Below are positions 27,134 to 37,343 of a stretch of DNA of 64,000 bases, one piece after another. Positions within the stretch are counted from its first letter, which is position 1, and each line of letters opens with the position of its first letter. This stretch comes from Sphingobacteriales bacterium. Lineage in GTDB: Bacteria; Bacteroidota; Bacteroidia; Sphingobacteriales; Sphingobacteriaceae. Under the pieces are notes generated by a model. It did no database searches, was not told the origin of the DNA, and saw only the letters and a list, made by a program, of their open reading frames with translations. Both the position numbers and the translations under genes were made by a program. The DNA is taken from contig JANXOD010000016.1 in assembly GCA_025353765.1 (NCBI GenBank), positions 343,398-407,397 on the forward strand, read 5' to 3'.

Positions 27134-27778
27134 TTATAAATTGATATCATCCATCAAAAAAACAAACAATTCTTTTGGGCCATGTGCCCCAAGAACTAAT
27201 GTTTTTTCAATATCTGCGGTACGGCTTGGCCCGGTTATATTGGATATCATGGAAGGCAAGTGATTAGCATATTTCTCTTTCAATAGCTTAAACCCGTCTT
27301 TTAAATCTAAAACGAGTTGGGAGGTATAGGCCAAAACTAGATGAACATTAGGATAAATACTTAATCTTCGGCCGGCGGCATTGCCATTTGAAACTAATAC
27401 GCTGCCATTTCTGGCTATTAATGATTCACATAAGGTAATGCCAACTTCTGCCTGCATAAAGTCGGTATCGGTACTGTAAAATGGATATTCGTATGTTGTT
27501 AAAAGCTCTTGCAGTTTTGGCTCCCAGCAATAGATTTTACGCCATTTACGTTCTTCTGCTAGTTGAAGTAAATTTTCTATGAGTTGAATATCGCTTTCAC
27601 AAAAAACAAATTGTCCAGCCACTGCTGTAAACTGCTCGGCAAATAATACATCTAAAAAGCCTGCATATTCTTCATATAGAGAAGTATCTTCCAAATTGGG
27701 ATAAGGATTATCCCGTTTCTCAAGCAGAGCCTTTCGGATCTTCTTCAGTATCTTTTCTCTGGAAGTGGTTTCCTTCAT
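27134..27778 (-). CDS. LUD domain protein (LutC/YkgG-like)
   Basis: A 214-residue protein of the LUD family (lactate-utilisation LutC-type). Typical landmarks are an N-terminal SREKILKKIRKAL, AEVGITLCESLIARNGSVLV, LSIYPNVHLVLAYTSQLV, and the C-terminal ITGPSRTADIEKTLVLGAHGPKEL. In Bacteroidota this small LUD protein sits directly behind ftsH, as here, while the LutA/LutB partners of lactate oxidation are absent; its job is unknown. It follows ftsH by 41 bases on the same strand. Confidence 0.88.
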   Translation of the reverse strand: MKETTSREKILKKIRKALLEKRDNPYPNLEDTSLYEEYAGFLDVLFAEQFTAVAGQFVFCESDIQLIENLLQLAEERKWRKIYCWEPKLQELLTTYEYPFYSTDTDFMQAEVGITLCESLIARNGSVLVSNGNAAGRRLSIYPNVHLVLAYTSQLVLDLKDGFKLLKEKYANHLPSMISNITGPSRTADIEKTLVLGAHGPKELFVFLMDDINL

Positions 27779-27819
27779 AAGAATCCTATTTGCTAGAATT
27801 TGAAAATGCCCTCAAATTC

Positions 27820-29916
27820 TTAATCTTGAGAAGATCTGTTTTCAGGAAGATCTATATTATGATCTGTCACACCTTCATGCTCTAAAGCTTCTTTTGGAAT
27901 ATCCTGACGAGATTCACCTTCTTCACCGTTCACAAATTCATCGTATGTAGTCCGGTTATCAAACGGGCGTTTTCCTAATATTTCTTCCAGATCTGACTGA
28001 AATAAGATTTCTTTTTCTAATAACTTATGAGCTAATTTTTCTAAACCATCCCGTTTTTCAGTTAGTAAATTTTTGGTTCGTTGATATGCGGTATCAATTT
28101 GGTTCCGAACCTCAATATCAATCATTTCGGATGTTTTCTCTGAATAAGGTCTGTTAAACTGGTATTCGCCCTGGGTATCGTTAAATGATACATTACCTAC
28201 TTTCTCATTCATCCCATAAATAGTAACCATAGCGTATGATAATTTTGTAATGCGCTCCAGATCATTTTGGGCTCCTGTTGATATCTTACCAAATACAATA
28301 TCTTCCGCAACACGGCCTCCCAATGTCATACACATCCCATCTAATAACTGCTCTGTTGTATATAAGAACTGTTCTTTTGGTAAATACTGTGCATAACCCA
28401 AAGCTGCAACGCCACGCGGCACGATAGAAACTTTTACCAATGGATCAGCATGTTCTAAGAACCAACCTGCAATGGCATGGCCAGCTTCATGGTAAGCCAC
28501 AATGCGTTTTTCTTCTGGTGATATGATTTTATTTTTTTTCTCTAAACCTCCAATCACGCGATCCACCGCATCCTGAAAATCCTGCATATCCACTGCTTCT
28601 TTATCACGTCGTGCAGCAATTAAAGCAGCTTCATTACAAACGTTAGCAATTTCGGCACCGGCAAAACCCGGCGTTTGTGCTGATAGTTTTTTAGCATCTA
28701 CACCATCAGCCAGTTTTAAAGGTTTTAAATGAACTTTAAATATTTGTTCACGGCCAACTAAATCAGGCTTATCGATAGAAATCTGACGATCAAAACGACC
28801 AGGGCGTAATAAGGCGGTATCTAAAACATCCGGGCGATTGGTGGCTGCCAGAATAATAATTCCGGAATCTGTACCAAAACCATCCATCTCAACTAATAAT
28901 TGGTTTAATGTATTTTCTCGTTCATCATTACCACCCACAATATTATTTTTACCACGGGCACGGCCAATAGCATCAATCTCATCAATAAAGATGATACATG
29001 GTGCCTTGTCTTTGGCCTGTTTAAACAGATCACGTACGCGTGATGCACCAACACCCACAAACATCTCTACGAAATCTGATCCGGAAAGAGAGAAGAATGG
29101 AACCTGTGCTTCACCTGCAACTGCTTTGGCCATTAAAGTTTTCCCTGTACCCGGAGCGCCAATAAGTAAGGCACCCTTGGGAATTTTACCTCCCAGATTG
29201 GTATATTTTTTTGGATTTTTTAAGAAATCTACAATTTCCATCACTTCCTGTTTCGCCTCTTCGAGGCCGGCCACATCATTAAATGTGATTGCAACCTGAG
29301 ATTCTTTATCAAAAAGTGTGGCTTTAGATTTACCAATGTTAAAGATTTGCCCGCCTGCACCGCCACCTGCACCGCTACCCATACGTTTCATAATAAACAT
29401 CCAGAAACCAATGAGTAATAATACCGGCAAAATGAATGACATGAACCAACCAGCCCATGGGCTTTCACGTGATTCAATATTAAGAGGCGTACGCTGATCG
29501 GCTGGAATATCTTTTTCTGCTTCTTTTAGTTTAGCTTGTAGCCCGTCGAAAGATCCGTCTGTAAATTCATATTGTGGAGTATTAGCAGACATATTAAAAT
29601 TACTTTTAGTCTGTACATCACTGTATTTAGGCTCTTTTAATTTATCTTTTTTAATAAAGACCTCTACTTTCACTAAGTCATTGCTCTTATACGCTACCAG
29701 CTTTTCAACATCCCTTGGTTTGAGCATTTCATTCTCAAATTTTTGATAAGTAGTAGGTTTTACATTACTATTACTAAATAAATATTGAACCACAAAAAGA
29801 CCAATTATTATAGCGGCATAAAGCCACATAATATTAAATTTTGGTGTTTTAGGAATAAGTTTCTTACTCGGGATTTTCTGTATAGGTTTTTTATTCTCTG
29901 ATTTATTTTCTTTCAT
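27820..29916 (-). CDS. ftsH: ATP-dependent zinc metalloprotease FtsH
   Basis: Inner-membrane AAA+ protease for quality control and regulated proteolysis. It has two membrane helices (about 28-46 and 155-178) around a periplasmic domain. The AAA module follows with Walker A GAPGTGKT, Walker [13 protein letters not shown] and the [23 protein letters not shown]. The protease has HEAGHAIAG as its zinc site and the third ligand segment further on. The glycine-rich linker [11 protein letters not shown] after the second helix is common in the phylum. Length (698) is normal. It lies between rsfS and the LUD gene in the order usual for Sphingobacteria. Confidence 0.97.
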   Translation of the reverse strand: MKENKSENKKPIQKIPSKKLIPKTPKFNIMWLYAAIIIGLFVVQYLFSNSNVKPTTYQKFENEMLKPRDVEKLVAYKSNDLVKVEVFIKKDKLKEPKYSDVQTKSNFNMSANTPQYEFTDGSFDGLQAKLKEAEKDIPADQRTPLNIESRESPWAGWFMSFILPVLLLIGFWMFIMKRMGSGAGGGAGGQIFNIGKSKATLFDKESQVAITFNDVAGLEEAKQEVMEIVDFLKNPKKYTNLGGKIPKGALLIGAPGTGKTLMAKAVAGEAQVPFFSLSGSDFVEMFVGVGASRVRDLFKQAKDKAPCIIFIDEIDAIGRARGKNNIVGGNDERENTLNQLLVEMDGFGTDSGIIILAATNRPDVLDTALLRPGRFDRQISIDKPDLVGREQIFKVHLKPLKLADGVDAKKLSAQTPGFAGAEIANVCNEAALIAARRDKEAVDMQDFQDAVDRVIGGLEKKNKIISPEEKRIVAYHEAGHAIAGWFLEHADPLVKVSIVPRGVAALGYAQYLPKEQFLYTTEQLLDGMCMTLGGRVAEDIVFGKISTGAQNDLERITKLSYAMVTIYGMNEKVGNVSFNDTQGEYQFNRPYSEKTSEMIDIEVRNQIDTAYQRTKNLLTEKRDGLEKLAHKLLEKEILFQSDLEEILGKRPFDNRTTYDEFVNGEEGESRQDIPKEALEHEGVTDHNIDLPENRSSQD

Positions 29917-29976
29917 TTTATTTATTCACAAGAATGTATAAATGATATACTAACGAAAAGCGCAAACTACTTGGTT

Positions 29977-30351
29977 TTATGCGCTCTTATAAAATTGCAT
30001 TTCTGCATCACCCCACAGATCTTCAATACCGTAATATTGACGTTTATCTGTTTTAAATATATGAACTACTACATCTATATAATCCAAAAGTATCCATTCA
30101 CCATGTTGTAATCCCTCTTTTCTCCAGGGATCTTGTTTTAGTGCTTTATATACTTCCTCTTCAACACTTGAGGCAATAGCTTTAACTTGGTTGGAAGATT
30201 CGGCATGACATATCACAAAATAATCTGCTACTGAGCTATGTAAATTTCTGAGATCTAAACGAACAATGTCACTTCCCTTTTTTTCCTGAATTCCATGAAC
30301 TACAATCTCTGAAATGGAGGTGGATTCCTGAGCAATTTTGTTTTTTACCAT
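29977..30351 (-). CDS. rsfS: ribosome silencing factor RsfS
   Basis: Binds ribosomal protein uL14 and blocks subunit joining when cells starve. The 124-residue length and the landmarks VRLDLRNLHSSVADYFVICHAES, EGLQHGEWILLDYIDVVVHIF and YYGIEDLWGDA match the RsfS/YbeB/Iojap family. It is the first gene of the rsfS-ftsH-LUD unit and is divergent from birA, with fewer than 50 bases between the two starts. Confidence 0.96.
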   Translation of the reverse strand: MVKNKIAQESTSISEIVVHGIQEKKGSDIVRLDLRNLHSSVADYFVICHAESSNQVKAIASSVEEEVYKALKQDPWRKEGLQHGEWILLDYIDVVVHIFKTDKRQYYGIEDLWGDAEMQFYKSA

Positions 30352-30398
30352 TAAAAAAAATTAGTTTTGAAAAAATTAAAATTTAGCACTGCTATACT

Positions 30399-31172
30399 TT
30401 GCAAAATAACACTTTTTCAGGATTATTTGTTGGACAAAATATTGTCATCTTAAATGAGGTAGGCTCAACAAACACCTATCTTAAAGATGCTTTGTCAAAA
30501 TCTACGCCATTCTTAGAAGGTACTGTTATAATGGCAGAAAAGCAATATGAGGGCCGCGGACAAGCTAATCATATTTGGCAGAGCGAGGCAGGCAAAAATC
30601 TCACATTCAGTATACTACTTAATCCTTCTTTTTTACCTGTAGAGAAGCAATTTGATCTCAATAAAGCAGTCAGCTTAGCCTTAAATGATGTATTGGCAAT
30701 GTATTTTGGTGATTCCGCAAAAATTAAATGGCCTAATGATCTTTACATTAATGCTAAAAAAATTGGAGGAATACTGATTGAAAATATAATTCAGGGCAAC
30801 CAAATTAAATATGCCATCATTGGTATAGGGCTGAATGTTAATCAGACTCAATTTCTGCCCAACATAAGGAATCCTACCTCCTTTAAGAAAATCTTACATA
30901 CTGATTATGATTTGCAAATCGTATTGGCCGACATTTGCAAAGCTATTGAAGCCCGCTATTTACAGTTAAAAGCAGGTAAAATAAATGAAATTACAGCGGA
31001 CTACATTCAAAAACTATATCTTATGAATGAATGGGCTATTTTTAAAATCGATGCCGATTTGCATAGCGGTAAAATTTGCGGAGTAAGCCCCGAAGGATAT
31101 CTGCAGGTAGAAATAAAAAACAAAATACAGCAATTTGATTTTAAAGAAATTGAATTCATACATTCCATATAA
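30399..31172 (+). CDS. birA: biotin--[acetyl-CoA-carboxylase] ligase
   Basis: Joins biotin to the carrier lysine of acetyl-CoA carboxylase through biotinyl-AMP. Visible motifs are VGSTNTYLK, the ligand loop YEGRGQANHIWQSEAGKNLTF (GRGQ...W), IKWPNDLYIN (KWPNDL), KKIGGILIE and GIGLNVNQ. There is no N-terminal winged helix, so it is the short, non-repressor form. The start is a TTG (MQNNTFSGLFVGQN); no ATG or GTG fits in the conserved lead. Twelve bases separate it from dsbD. Confidence 0.95.
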   Translation: MQNNTFSGLFVGQNIVILNEVGSTNTYLKDALSKSTPFLEGTVIMAEKQYEGRGQANHIWQSEAGKNLTFSILLNPSFLPVEKQFDLNKAVSLALNDVLAMYFGDSAKIKWPNDLYINAKKIGGILIENIIQGNQIKYAIIGIGLNVNQTQFLPNIRNPTSFKKILHTDYDLQIVLADICKAIEARYLQLKAGKINEITADYIQKLYLMNEWAIFKIDADLHSGKICGVSPEGYLQVEIKNKIQQFDFKEIEFIHSI

Positions 31173-31184
31173 ATAAAACTTGAA

Positions 31185-33227
31185 ATGAAAAAAATACTGA
31201 GCATCATCTTTCTGTTTTTGGGCTATAGCGTGCAGGGACAAATTCTTAACCCTGTAAAATGGAGCTATTCATCCGAAAGGATAAATGACAAAGAAGCCAA
31301 TTTGATCATTACAGCCAAAATTGATAAAGGCTGGCATGTTTATTCCCAGTTTATTGAAGAAGGTGGCCCTGTTCCCACTTCATTTAAATTTTCTCCTTCC
31401 GGGGATTATAAATTAGTGGGTAAAGTTACTGAAGAGCCAAAACCGGTAACAGCATTTGATAAAAACTTTAACATGAATATCTCCTGGCATGAAAACCAGG
31501 CTATATTTAAACAGCTTATTAAACTTACTAAACCAAAAACTACCGTTAGTGGAACCGTAGAATTTATGGTTTGCAATGATGAAAAGTGCCTGCCCCCCAC
31601 AGAACTTGATTTTAAAATACCTGTTGATGGGGCGTCTAAAATAAATCCTGACACACTTAGCAATAAGGTAAGTGCCATTCCTCAAAAAACGAATAATGAT
31701 AGCGCACAAAAAAAACAAGATGCAATTGTAAAACCTGCTCAAACCAGTTCATCGGCAGGTTCAAAACATGCATCAGAAACCCCTGTCTCAACTTCATTTT
31801 GGGGAATATTTATTGCCGGATTTTTAGGCGGATTAGCTGCTTTTTTTATGCCCTGTATTTATCCCATGATTCCTTTAACTGTTTCTTTTTTTACTAAAAA
31901 ATCAGGCTCGAGGGCAAAGGGTATTCGAAGTGCTATTATTTATGGTTTATCTATTATTATCATTTATGTTGCATTAGGGCTGTTAATTACCTTTATTTTT
32001 GGAGCCTCTGCTTTAAATGAAGCAGCCAGCAGTGCCACATTTAATCTCTTATTTTTTGCTGCACTCCTAATTTTCGCCATATCTTTTTTAGGAGCCTTTG
32101 AAATCACACTCCCCTCTGGATTGGTTAATAAAATGGATGAAAAGTCTAACCAGAAAGGCTCTGTCGGATTATTCTTCATGGCCTTCACACTCGCTTTAGT
32201 TTCATTTTCATGCACCGGACCAATTATCGGAACCTTATTGGTTGATGCTGTTTCTAAAGGGTCATACCTTGGTCCGGCTATTGGCATGTTTGGTTTTTCA
32301 TCTGCTTTAGCGATACCTTTTACCCTATTTGCTATTTTCCCTTCCTGGCTTAAAGAAATGCCAAAATCCGGCGGTTGGTTAAATACCGTTAAGGTTTCCC
32401 TCGGATTTTTGGAACTGGCTTTGGCATTCAAGTTTTTATCTAATGTAGATCTGGCTTATCATTGGGGCATTTTCAATCGGGATATCTTCTTAATTATATG
32501 GATCATTATTTTTGCCTTTTGGGGATTATATGTATTGGGCAAAATTCGCTTGGTACACGATGTGCCATTAAATTTTATTTCCTTACCACGATTATTTTTC
32601 GCCATGCTAATTTTAGGTTTCACCTTATATATGATTCCGGGATTATGGGGGGCACCATTAAAATCGATCAGTGCATGGCTTCCTCCACAAACCACACAAG
32701 ATTTTGATTTGTATACCAATAAAGTCTCCTCTTCTGCAGGAGATCCGCCGGCAACCGCAGTTAAAAAATATGACGGCTTATTTCACGCTCCTCACGGCTT
32801 AGATGCTTTTTATGATTATGAAGAAGGACTTGCCTACGCAAAACAGGTAAACAAACCGGTTCTAGTAGATTTTACTGGATGGAGCTGTACGAATTGCCGT
32901 AAAATGGAAGCCAGTGTCTGGTCAGATCCGGAAGTATTACGAAGATTAAAAAATGATTATGTTTTAATTTCTTTATATGTAGACGATAAAACAGAGTTGA
33001 ATGATACCGAAAAATATACATCCGTTTTTAGTGGCAAAGAAATCACGCTTTTAGGAAAGAAATGGAGTGACCTTCAAGCTTCTAAATTTGGTACAAATTC
33101 ACAGCCTTATTATGTCATTGTAAATGATAAAGGTGATAAACTTGTTCCGCCGCAGGCCTTTAATCTGGATATTAATAATTACATTCAATTTTTAGATAGC
33201 GGAAAAAAAGCTTTCGCACCAAAGTAA
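31185..33227 (+). CDS. dsbD: thiol:disulfide interchange protein DsbD
   Basis: Transfers electrons from cytoplasmic thioredoxin to periplasmic thiols. The domains run in the usual order: signal peptide ending near VQG, an N-terminal immunoglobulin-like domain with Cys in VCNDEKCLPP, a low-complexity linker, and an eight-helix membrane core with the two redox cysteines in FFMPCIYPMIP and VSFSCTGPIIG. A C-terminal thioredoxin domain contains FTGWSCTNCRKME (CxxC). It lies in a run with birA before it and pfkA directly after it (one base between stop and start). Confidence 0.94.
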   Translation: MKKILSIIFLFLGYSVQGQILNPVKWSYSSERINDKEANLIITAKIDKGWHVYSQFIEEGGPVPTSFKFSPSGDYKLVGKVTEEPKPVTAFDKNFNMNISWHENQAIFKQLIKLTKPKTTVSGTVEFMVCNDEKCLPPTELDFKIPVDGASKINPDTLSNKVSAIPQKTNNDSAQKKQDAIVKPAQTSSSAGSKHASETPVSTSFWGIFIAGFLGGLAAFFMPCIYPMIPLTVSFFTKKSGSRAKGIRSAIIYGLSIIIIYVALGLLITFIFGASALNEAASSATFNLLFFAALLIFAISFLGAFEITLPSGLVNKMDEKSNQKGSVGLFFMAFTLALVSFSCTGPIIGTLLVDAVSKGSYLGPAIGMFGFSSALAIPFTLFAIFPSWLKEMPKSGGWLNTVKVSLGFLELALAFKFLSNVDLAYHWGIFNRDIFLIIWIIIFAFWGLYVLGKIRLVHDVPLNFISLPRLFFAMLILGFTLYMIPGLWGAPLKSISAWLPPQTTQDFDLYTNKVSSSAGDPPATAVKKYDGLFHAPHGLDAFYDYEEGLAYAKQVNKPVLVDFTGWSCTNCRKMEASVWSDPEVLRRLKNDYVLISLYVDDKTELNDTEKYTSVFSGKEITLLGKKWSDLQASKFGTNSQPYYVIVNDKGDKLVPPQAFNLDINNYIQFLDSGKKAFAPK

Positions 33228-33228
33228 T

Positions 33229-34206
33229 ATGAACACAATAAAAAATATCGGAGTTTTTACATCTGGCGGAGACTCCCCGGGAATGAATGCCGCAATTCGT
33301 GCGGTTGTACGCACAGGCTTATATTACAATTTACAGGTAACCGGTATTATGCGGGGTTATGACGGCATGATCAACGGAGAATTCATTCCGATGGAACGTA
33401 AATCTGTGGCTAATATCATACAACGCGGAGGCACCATTTTAAAAACAGCCCGAAGTGAAGAATTTCGCACCAAAGAAGGCCGGGAAAAAGCCTATCAACA
33501 GTTAAAAAAACAAAATATTGATGCACTGGTAGCCATCGGTGGTGATGGTACATTTACCGGAGCAAATATTTTCATTGACGAGTTTCACATTCCGGTTATT
33601 GGCCTTCCGGGGACAATAGACAATGATTTGGTGGGAACCGATTATACTATTGGCTACGATACTGCTATTAACACAGTGGTAGAAGCAGTAGATAAAATAC
33701 GTGATACTGCCGAATCACACGACCGCCTATTTATCGTGGAAGTAATGGGCCGTGATTCTGGACTTATCGCTTTGAGAAGCGGTATAGGTACTGGGGCAGA
33801 ATCCATTTTAATTCCCGAAACTAAAACAGATATTAATGCTTTGTTGGCACGTTTAGAAAAAGGCCGTAAAGATAAATCGTCTAAAATAATTATTGTAGCC
33901 GAAGGTGATGATGCCGGAGGCGCATTTGAAATAGCCACCATAGTGAAAGGGAAATTCCCCGCTATTGATACCCGTATTTCTATTCTGGGGCATATACAAC
34001 GGGGCGGTGCGCCAAGTTGTATGGACCGGGTTTTGGCAAGTCGTTTAGGAGTGGCTGCGGTAGAATCTTTAATCGCAGGAAAAAAAGGCGAAATGATTGG
34101 GGTGGTTAATAATAATATTCATTTCACACCCTTTGCTAATGCCATTAAACACATTGCAGATGTAAATGCGGAACTATTAAAAATCGTTGATATTTTATCA
34201 TTATAA
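33229..34206 (+). CDS. pfkA: 6-phosphofructokinase
   Basis: ATP-dependent enzyme forming fructose 1,6-bisphosphate. Motifs: GVFTSGGDSPGMNAAIR (ATP site), RSEEFR, AIGGDGTFTGA, PGTIDNDLVGTDYTIGYDTA with the catalytic aspartate, VEVMGRDSG (substrate site) and LGHIQRGGAPS. The GGDGT sequence marks the ATP-using rather than the pyrophosphate-using type. Length (325) is normal. Start follows the dsbD stop after one base. Confidence 0.97.
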   Translation: MNTIKNIGVFTSGGDSPGMNAAIRAVVRTGLYYNLQVTGIMRGYDGMINGEFIPMERKSVANIIQRGGTILKTARSEEFRTKEGREKAYQQLKKQNIDALVAIGGDGTFTGANIFIDEFHIPVIGLPGTIDNDLVGTDYTIGYDTAINTVVEAVDKIRDTAESHDRLFIVEVMGRDSGLIALRSGIGTGAESILIPETKTDINALLARLEKGRKDKSSKIIIVAEGDDAGGAFEIATIVKGKFPAIDTRISILGHIQRGGAPSCMDRVLASRLGVAAVESLIAGKKGEMIGVVNNNIHFTPFANAIKHIADVNAELLKIVDILSL

Positions 34207-34218
34207 ATAAACCAAGTT

Positions 34219-36019
34219 ATGAAAAAGGTTATCTATTACTGTCTCTCTTTCCTCATTTTAACAGCTTGCAGTACCAATAAACAGGTTCAAAAAGACGCCC
34301 AGGCCTTTCTTGATTCCCTACACGAAAGAATACGTACGTCTATACACCGAATCATCCGAAGCGCAGTGGTCGGCCAATACAAAAATTATAGCCGGCGATA
34401 GCACCAACGCAAAAAAAGTTCAGGTTACGGGCGAAGCTTATGCCACATTTACCGGCAGTAAAGAAAATATTGAACAGGCTCAACGGTTTCTAAAAGACAA
34501 ATCAGATCTTACCGAGTTACAGGTTAAACAATTAGAGAAAATCCTGTATTCCGCTGCTAATAATCCGCAAACAGTATCTGCTCTGGTTAAAGAACGGATC
34601 AAAGCTGAAAATGCACAGACAGAAAAGTTATTTGGCTATGATTTCAAGATCAATGGTAAATCTGTTTCGGCAAATGATATTGATAATGCCTTACGGGATG
34701 AAACCGATTTAGCCAAGCGTTTACAGGTTTGGGAAGCTAGTAAAGAAGTGGGCGTTGGTTTAAAAGTCGGACTTATTAATTTACGCGGGCTGCGTAATAA
34801 AACCGTACAGGCTTTAGGATATAAGAATTTCTTTGATTACCAGGTTTCTGATTATGGCTTAACTACCGATCAAATGATGGCGCTTATCGGTAAGATTAAC
34901 CAAGAATTACGTCCATTATATCGCGAATTGCATACTTACGCCCGTTATGAACTCGCAAAAAAATACAAGGTGAAAGAAGTGCCTGATTATTTGCCTGCCC
35001 AATGGCTTCCTAACCGCTGGGGGCAGGACTGGAGTTCGATGGTTACGGTGAAAGGCATGAATACCGATTCTGTTTTAAGAACCAAAACAGCAGAATGGAT
35101 TGTAAAAGATGGCGAAGACTTTTATAAAAGCATAGGCTACTCGGCTCTTCCGGCTACGTTCTGGGCTAAATCAAGCCTGTATCCCGTTCCGGCAAATGCC
35201 AACTATAAAAAGAATAACCACGCTTCGGCATGGCATATCGATTTAAATCATGATGTACGCAGTTTAATGAGTGTAGAGCCTAATTCCGAATGGTATGAAA
35301 CCGCCAATCATGAGCTGGGCCATATCTATTACTACATGACCTACACAAATAAAGATGTACCTCCATTACTGCGTGAAGGTGCAAACAGAGCGTATCATGA
35401 AGCAATGGGTAGTTTAATGGGATTCGCCGCCATGCAAAAGCCTTTCCTGGAAAATAAAGGCATTATTCCTAAAGGATCTAAATCGGACGAGATCCAGGCT
35501 CTGCTTAAAGAAGCTCTGAACTATGCCGTTTTCATTCCCTTCTCTGCCGGTACCATGACAGAATTTGAAAAATCTCTTTATGCTGATAACCTTCCCGCAG
35601 ACCAGCTCAATAAAAAATGGTGGGAACTCGCTAAAAAATACCAGGGCATTGTGCCTCCTACAGAACGCGGAGAAAAGTATGCCGATGCTGCCTCTAAAAC
35701 ACATATCAATGATGATCCGGCCCAGTATTATGATTATGCTTTATCTTTTGTGATTTTATTCCAATTGCATGATCATATCGCTAAAGAAATTCTTCATCAG
35801 GACCCTAAAGCCACCAATTATTACGGCAATAAAGAAGTAGGAAAGTTTTTGCAGAGCATTATGTATCCCGGTGCAAGTAAAGACTGGAATCAGGTATTGA
35901 AAGAAAAAACAGGATCGGAACTAAGCGCAAAACCCATGTTAGATTATTTTGAGCCTTTACTGAAATGGTTAAAAGAGCAGAATAAGGGTAGAAAATATAC
36001 ATTGCCGGAGAGGATGTAA
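34219..36019 (+). pseudogene. M2 family zinc metallopeptidase lipoprotein, one-base frameshift near the 5' end
   Basis: Homologue of angiotensin-converting-enzyme-like M2 peptidases. The gene is split over two frames. The first (from ATG 34219) gives a lipoprotein signal (LTACSTNK) and reads to AQAFLDS. The second continues from about 34316 with YTKEYVRLYTESSEAQW and runs intact to 36019. Removing one C from the CCC at 34316-34318 would join them as AFLDSYTKEY, the expected family sequence. The catalytic site is intact: NHELGHIYYYM (HExxH) and, about 25 residues later, EGANRAYHEAMG. Everything behind the shift is undamaged, so a sequencing error, a very recent mutation or phase variation at CCC are all possible. 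It follows pfkA by 12 bases. Confidence 0.85.
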
Positions 36020-36134
36020 TGTTGTTTGGTGTAAATATCTGACTATACTTAAAGTAACATTTACGGAAACAGGTTTTAGTATATTTAAATCAAAAGGTCT
36101 ATGTTTTCTTAACCCATAAGCCCCGAAATATATT

Positions 36135-36161
36135 GCTGTCAGATATAAACCACCTGACAGC
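36135..36161. repeat. hairpin repeat, left flank of the darAB pair
   Basis: GCTGTCAG (36135-36142) pairs with CTGACAGC (36154-36161). The same hairpin, inverted and slightly changed, occurs at 38489-38515 on the other side of the darA-darB pair; the blocks TGCTGTCAGAT and ACCTGACAG are shared. It may be the darB-side terminator or a dispersed REP-like palindrome. Apart from it the 172 bases between the M2 gene and darB hold nothing recognisable. Confidence 0.6.
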
Positions 36162-36191
36162 GCCTAGTATTGGCAGTGTATCATTTTGCAT

Positions 36192-37325
36192 TTAGCAAAC
36201 CGTTAAATAGGCATGCGCATAAGAAAACCGGCCACTTTCCGGAACAACTAATAAAATCTTCTCTCCCTTTTTTAGCTTACCAGAGTTCATTAGTTCCTCT
36301 ACCATTAAATAAATGGAAGCTGCACCAACATTCCCCACTTTGCTTAAATTCATAAACCACTTCTCTTTGGGGAACACCACATTCCGGGCCGCCATGGCAT
36401 CATAAGATCGATCTGCAAAATAATTTGATGAAATATGGGGCAGGAAATGATCTACCTCTGATGGATTTATATTGTGTTTCTCCAAGGATGTTTTTATACA
36501 TTCAGAGCCTTTTTCAAGGATATATTTATCTAATGTTTTTACGTCTTGTTTTAATGAGAAAATAGATTGTTTCGACCATTCTTCAGCTGGATAATCACTC
36601 CAGGACTTAATTTCGCCATTTTCCATTTTTTCACCTCCTGCGTACATACATGCTTCTAACTCATAAGCAAATGAATAGGCTTCCATCCATTCTATTTTTA
36701 ATGAGATTTCGCCTTTAGGTTTGTTTTCCAATAGAAAAGCACCGGCCCCATCAGACAACATCCATCGAAGAAATTCTTTTTTGAAAGCAAGAATGGGTTG
36801 CTCTTGCAGATTTTTAAGATTGGTCACTTCATTTTCAAACTTATCGGCAAGCATCCACGAAGAAAGCCTCTCAGATCCTGTACAAATAGCATTTTTTGTG
36901 CTCCCTGATTTAATGGAGAGATATCCAAATTTCAATGCATTCATTCCTGCGCAACATACTCCTGATGACGAATTTAGTTCTATCGAATGATTTTTCATCA
37001 ATCCATGTACCATTGCAGCGTGAGATGGCAATAAATTATCTGGCGTTGAGGTTCCGCAAGAAAGCAATTGAGTATCTTTTCGAGAAAAACTTTCGTCAAA
37101 AAGGGTTTCGATAGCATTATTTGTCAATGCAGCATTGGTATGCGTTGGCTTTCCTCTTTTATCCAAAGCGTAATAACGGGACGTGATCCCGTTGTTGCGC
37201 AAAACAATTCGTCTTGCTTTAGAAGTCGCATCATTAATCATACCCAGATAATTCTCCATTTCATCATTTGAAATGGGGTCGTTAGGCAGATATTTTCCGG
37301 CTTTTGTGATATAAACTTCAAACAT
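36192..37325 (-). CDS. darB: DarB-like beta-ketoacyl-ACP synthase III
   Basis: Thiolase-fold condensing enzyme of the type found in dialkylresorcinol and flexirubin clusters. The triad is readable: Cys in SSGVCCAGMNALKFG, His in LPHISSNYF, Asn in NLSKVGNVGAASIY. The N-terminus MFEVYITKAGKYLPNDPISN with RRIVLRNNGITSRYYALD is characteristic of this group. In the known pathway DarB joins two beta-keto-acyl precursors, and DarA completes the resorcinol-type ring precursor. It follows the darA-like gene by 18 bases on the same strand. No aryl-polyene genes, acyl carrier protein or DarC-like aromatase are in the window. Confidence 0.82.
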   Translation of the reverse strand: MFEVYITKAGKYLPNDPISNDEMENYLGMINDATSKARRIVLRNNGITSRYYALDKRGKPTHTNAALTNNAIETLFDESFSRKDTQLLSCGTSTPDNLLPSHAAMVHGLMKNHSIELNSSSGVCCAGMNALKFGYLSIKSGSTKNAICTGSERLSSWMLADKFENEVTNLKNLQEQPILAFKKEFLRWMLSDGAGAFLLENKPKGEISLKIEWMEAYSFAYELEACMYAGGEKMENGEIKSWSDYPAEEWSKQSIFSLKQDVKTLDKYILEKGSECIKTSLEKHNINPSEVDHFLPHISSNYFADRSYDAMAARNVVFPKEKWFMNLSKVGNVGAASIYLMVEELMNSGKLKKGEKILLVVPESGRFSYAHAYLTVC

Positions 37326-37343
37326 ATTTAAATTATAATAGTG

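Noticed and set aside
28838..29299. 153-codon plus-strand frame opposite ftsH
   Set aside because: Shadow of the conserved AAA domain on the other strand.
31964..32431. 155-codon frame opposite dsbD
   Set aside because: Shadow of the membrane core of DsbD.
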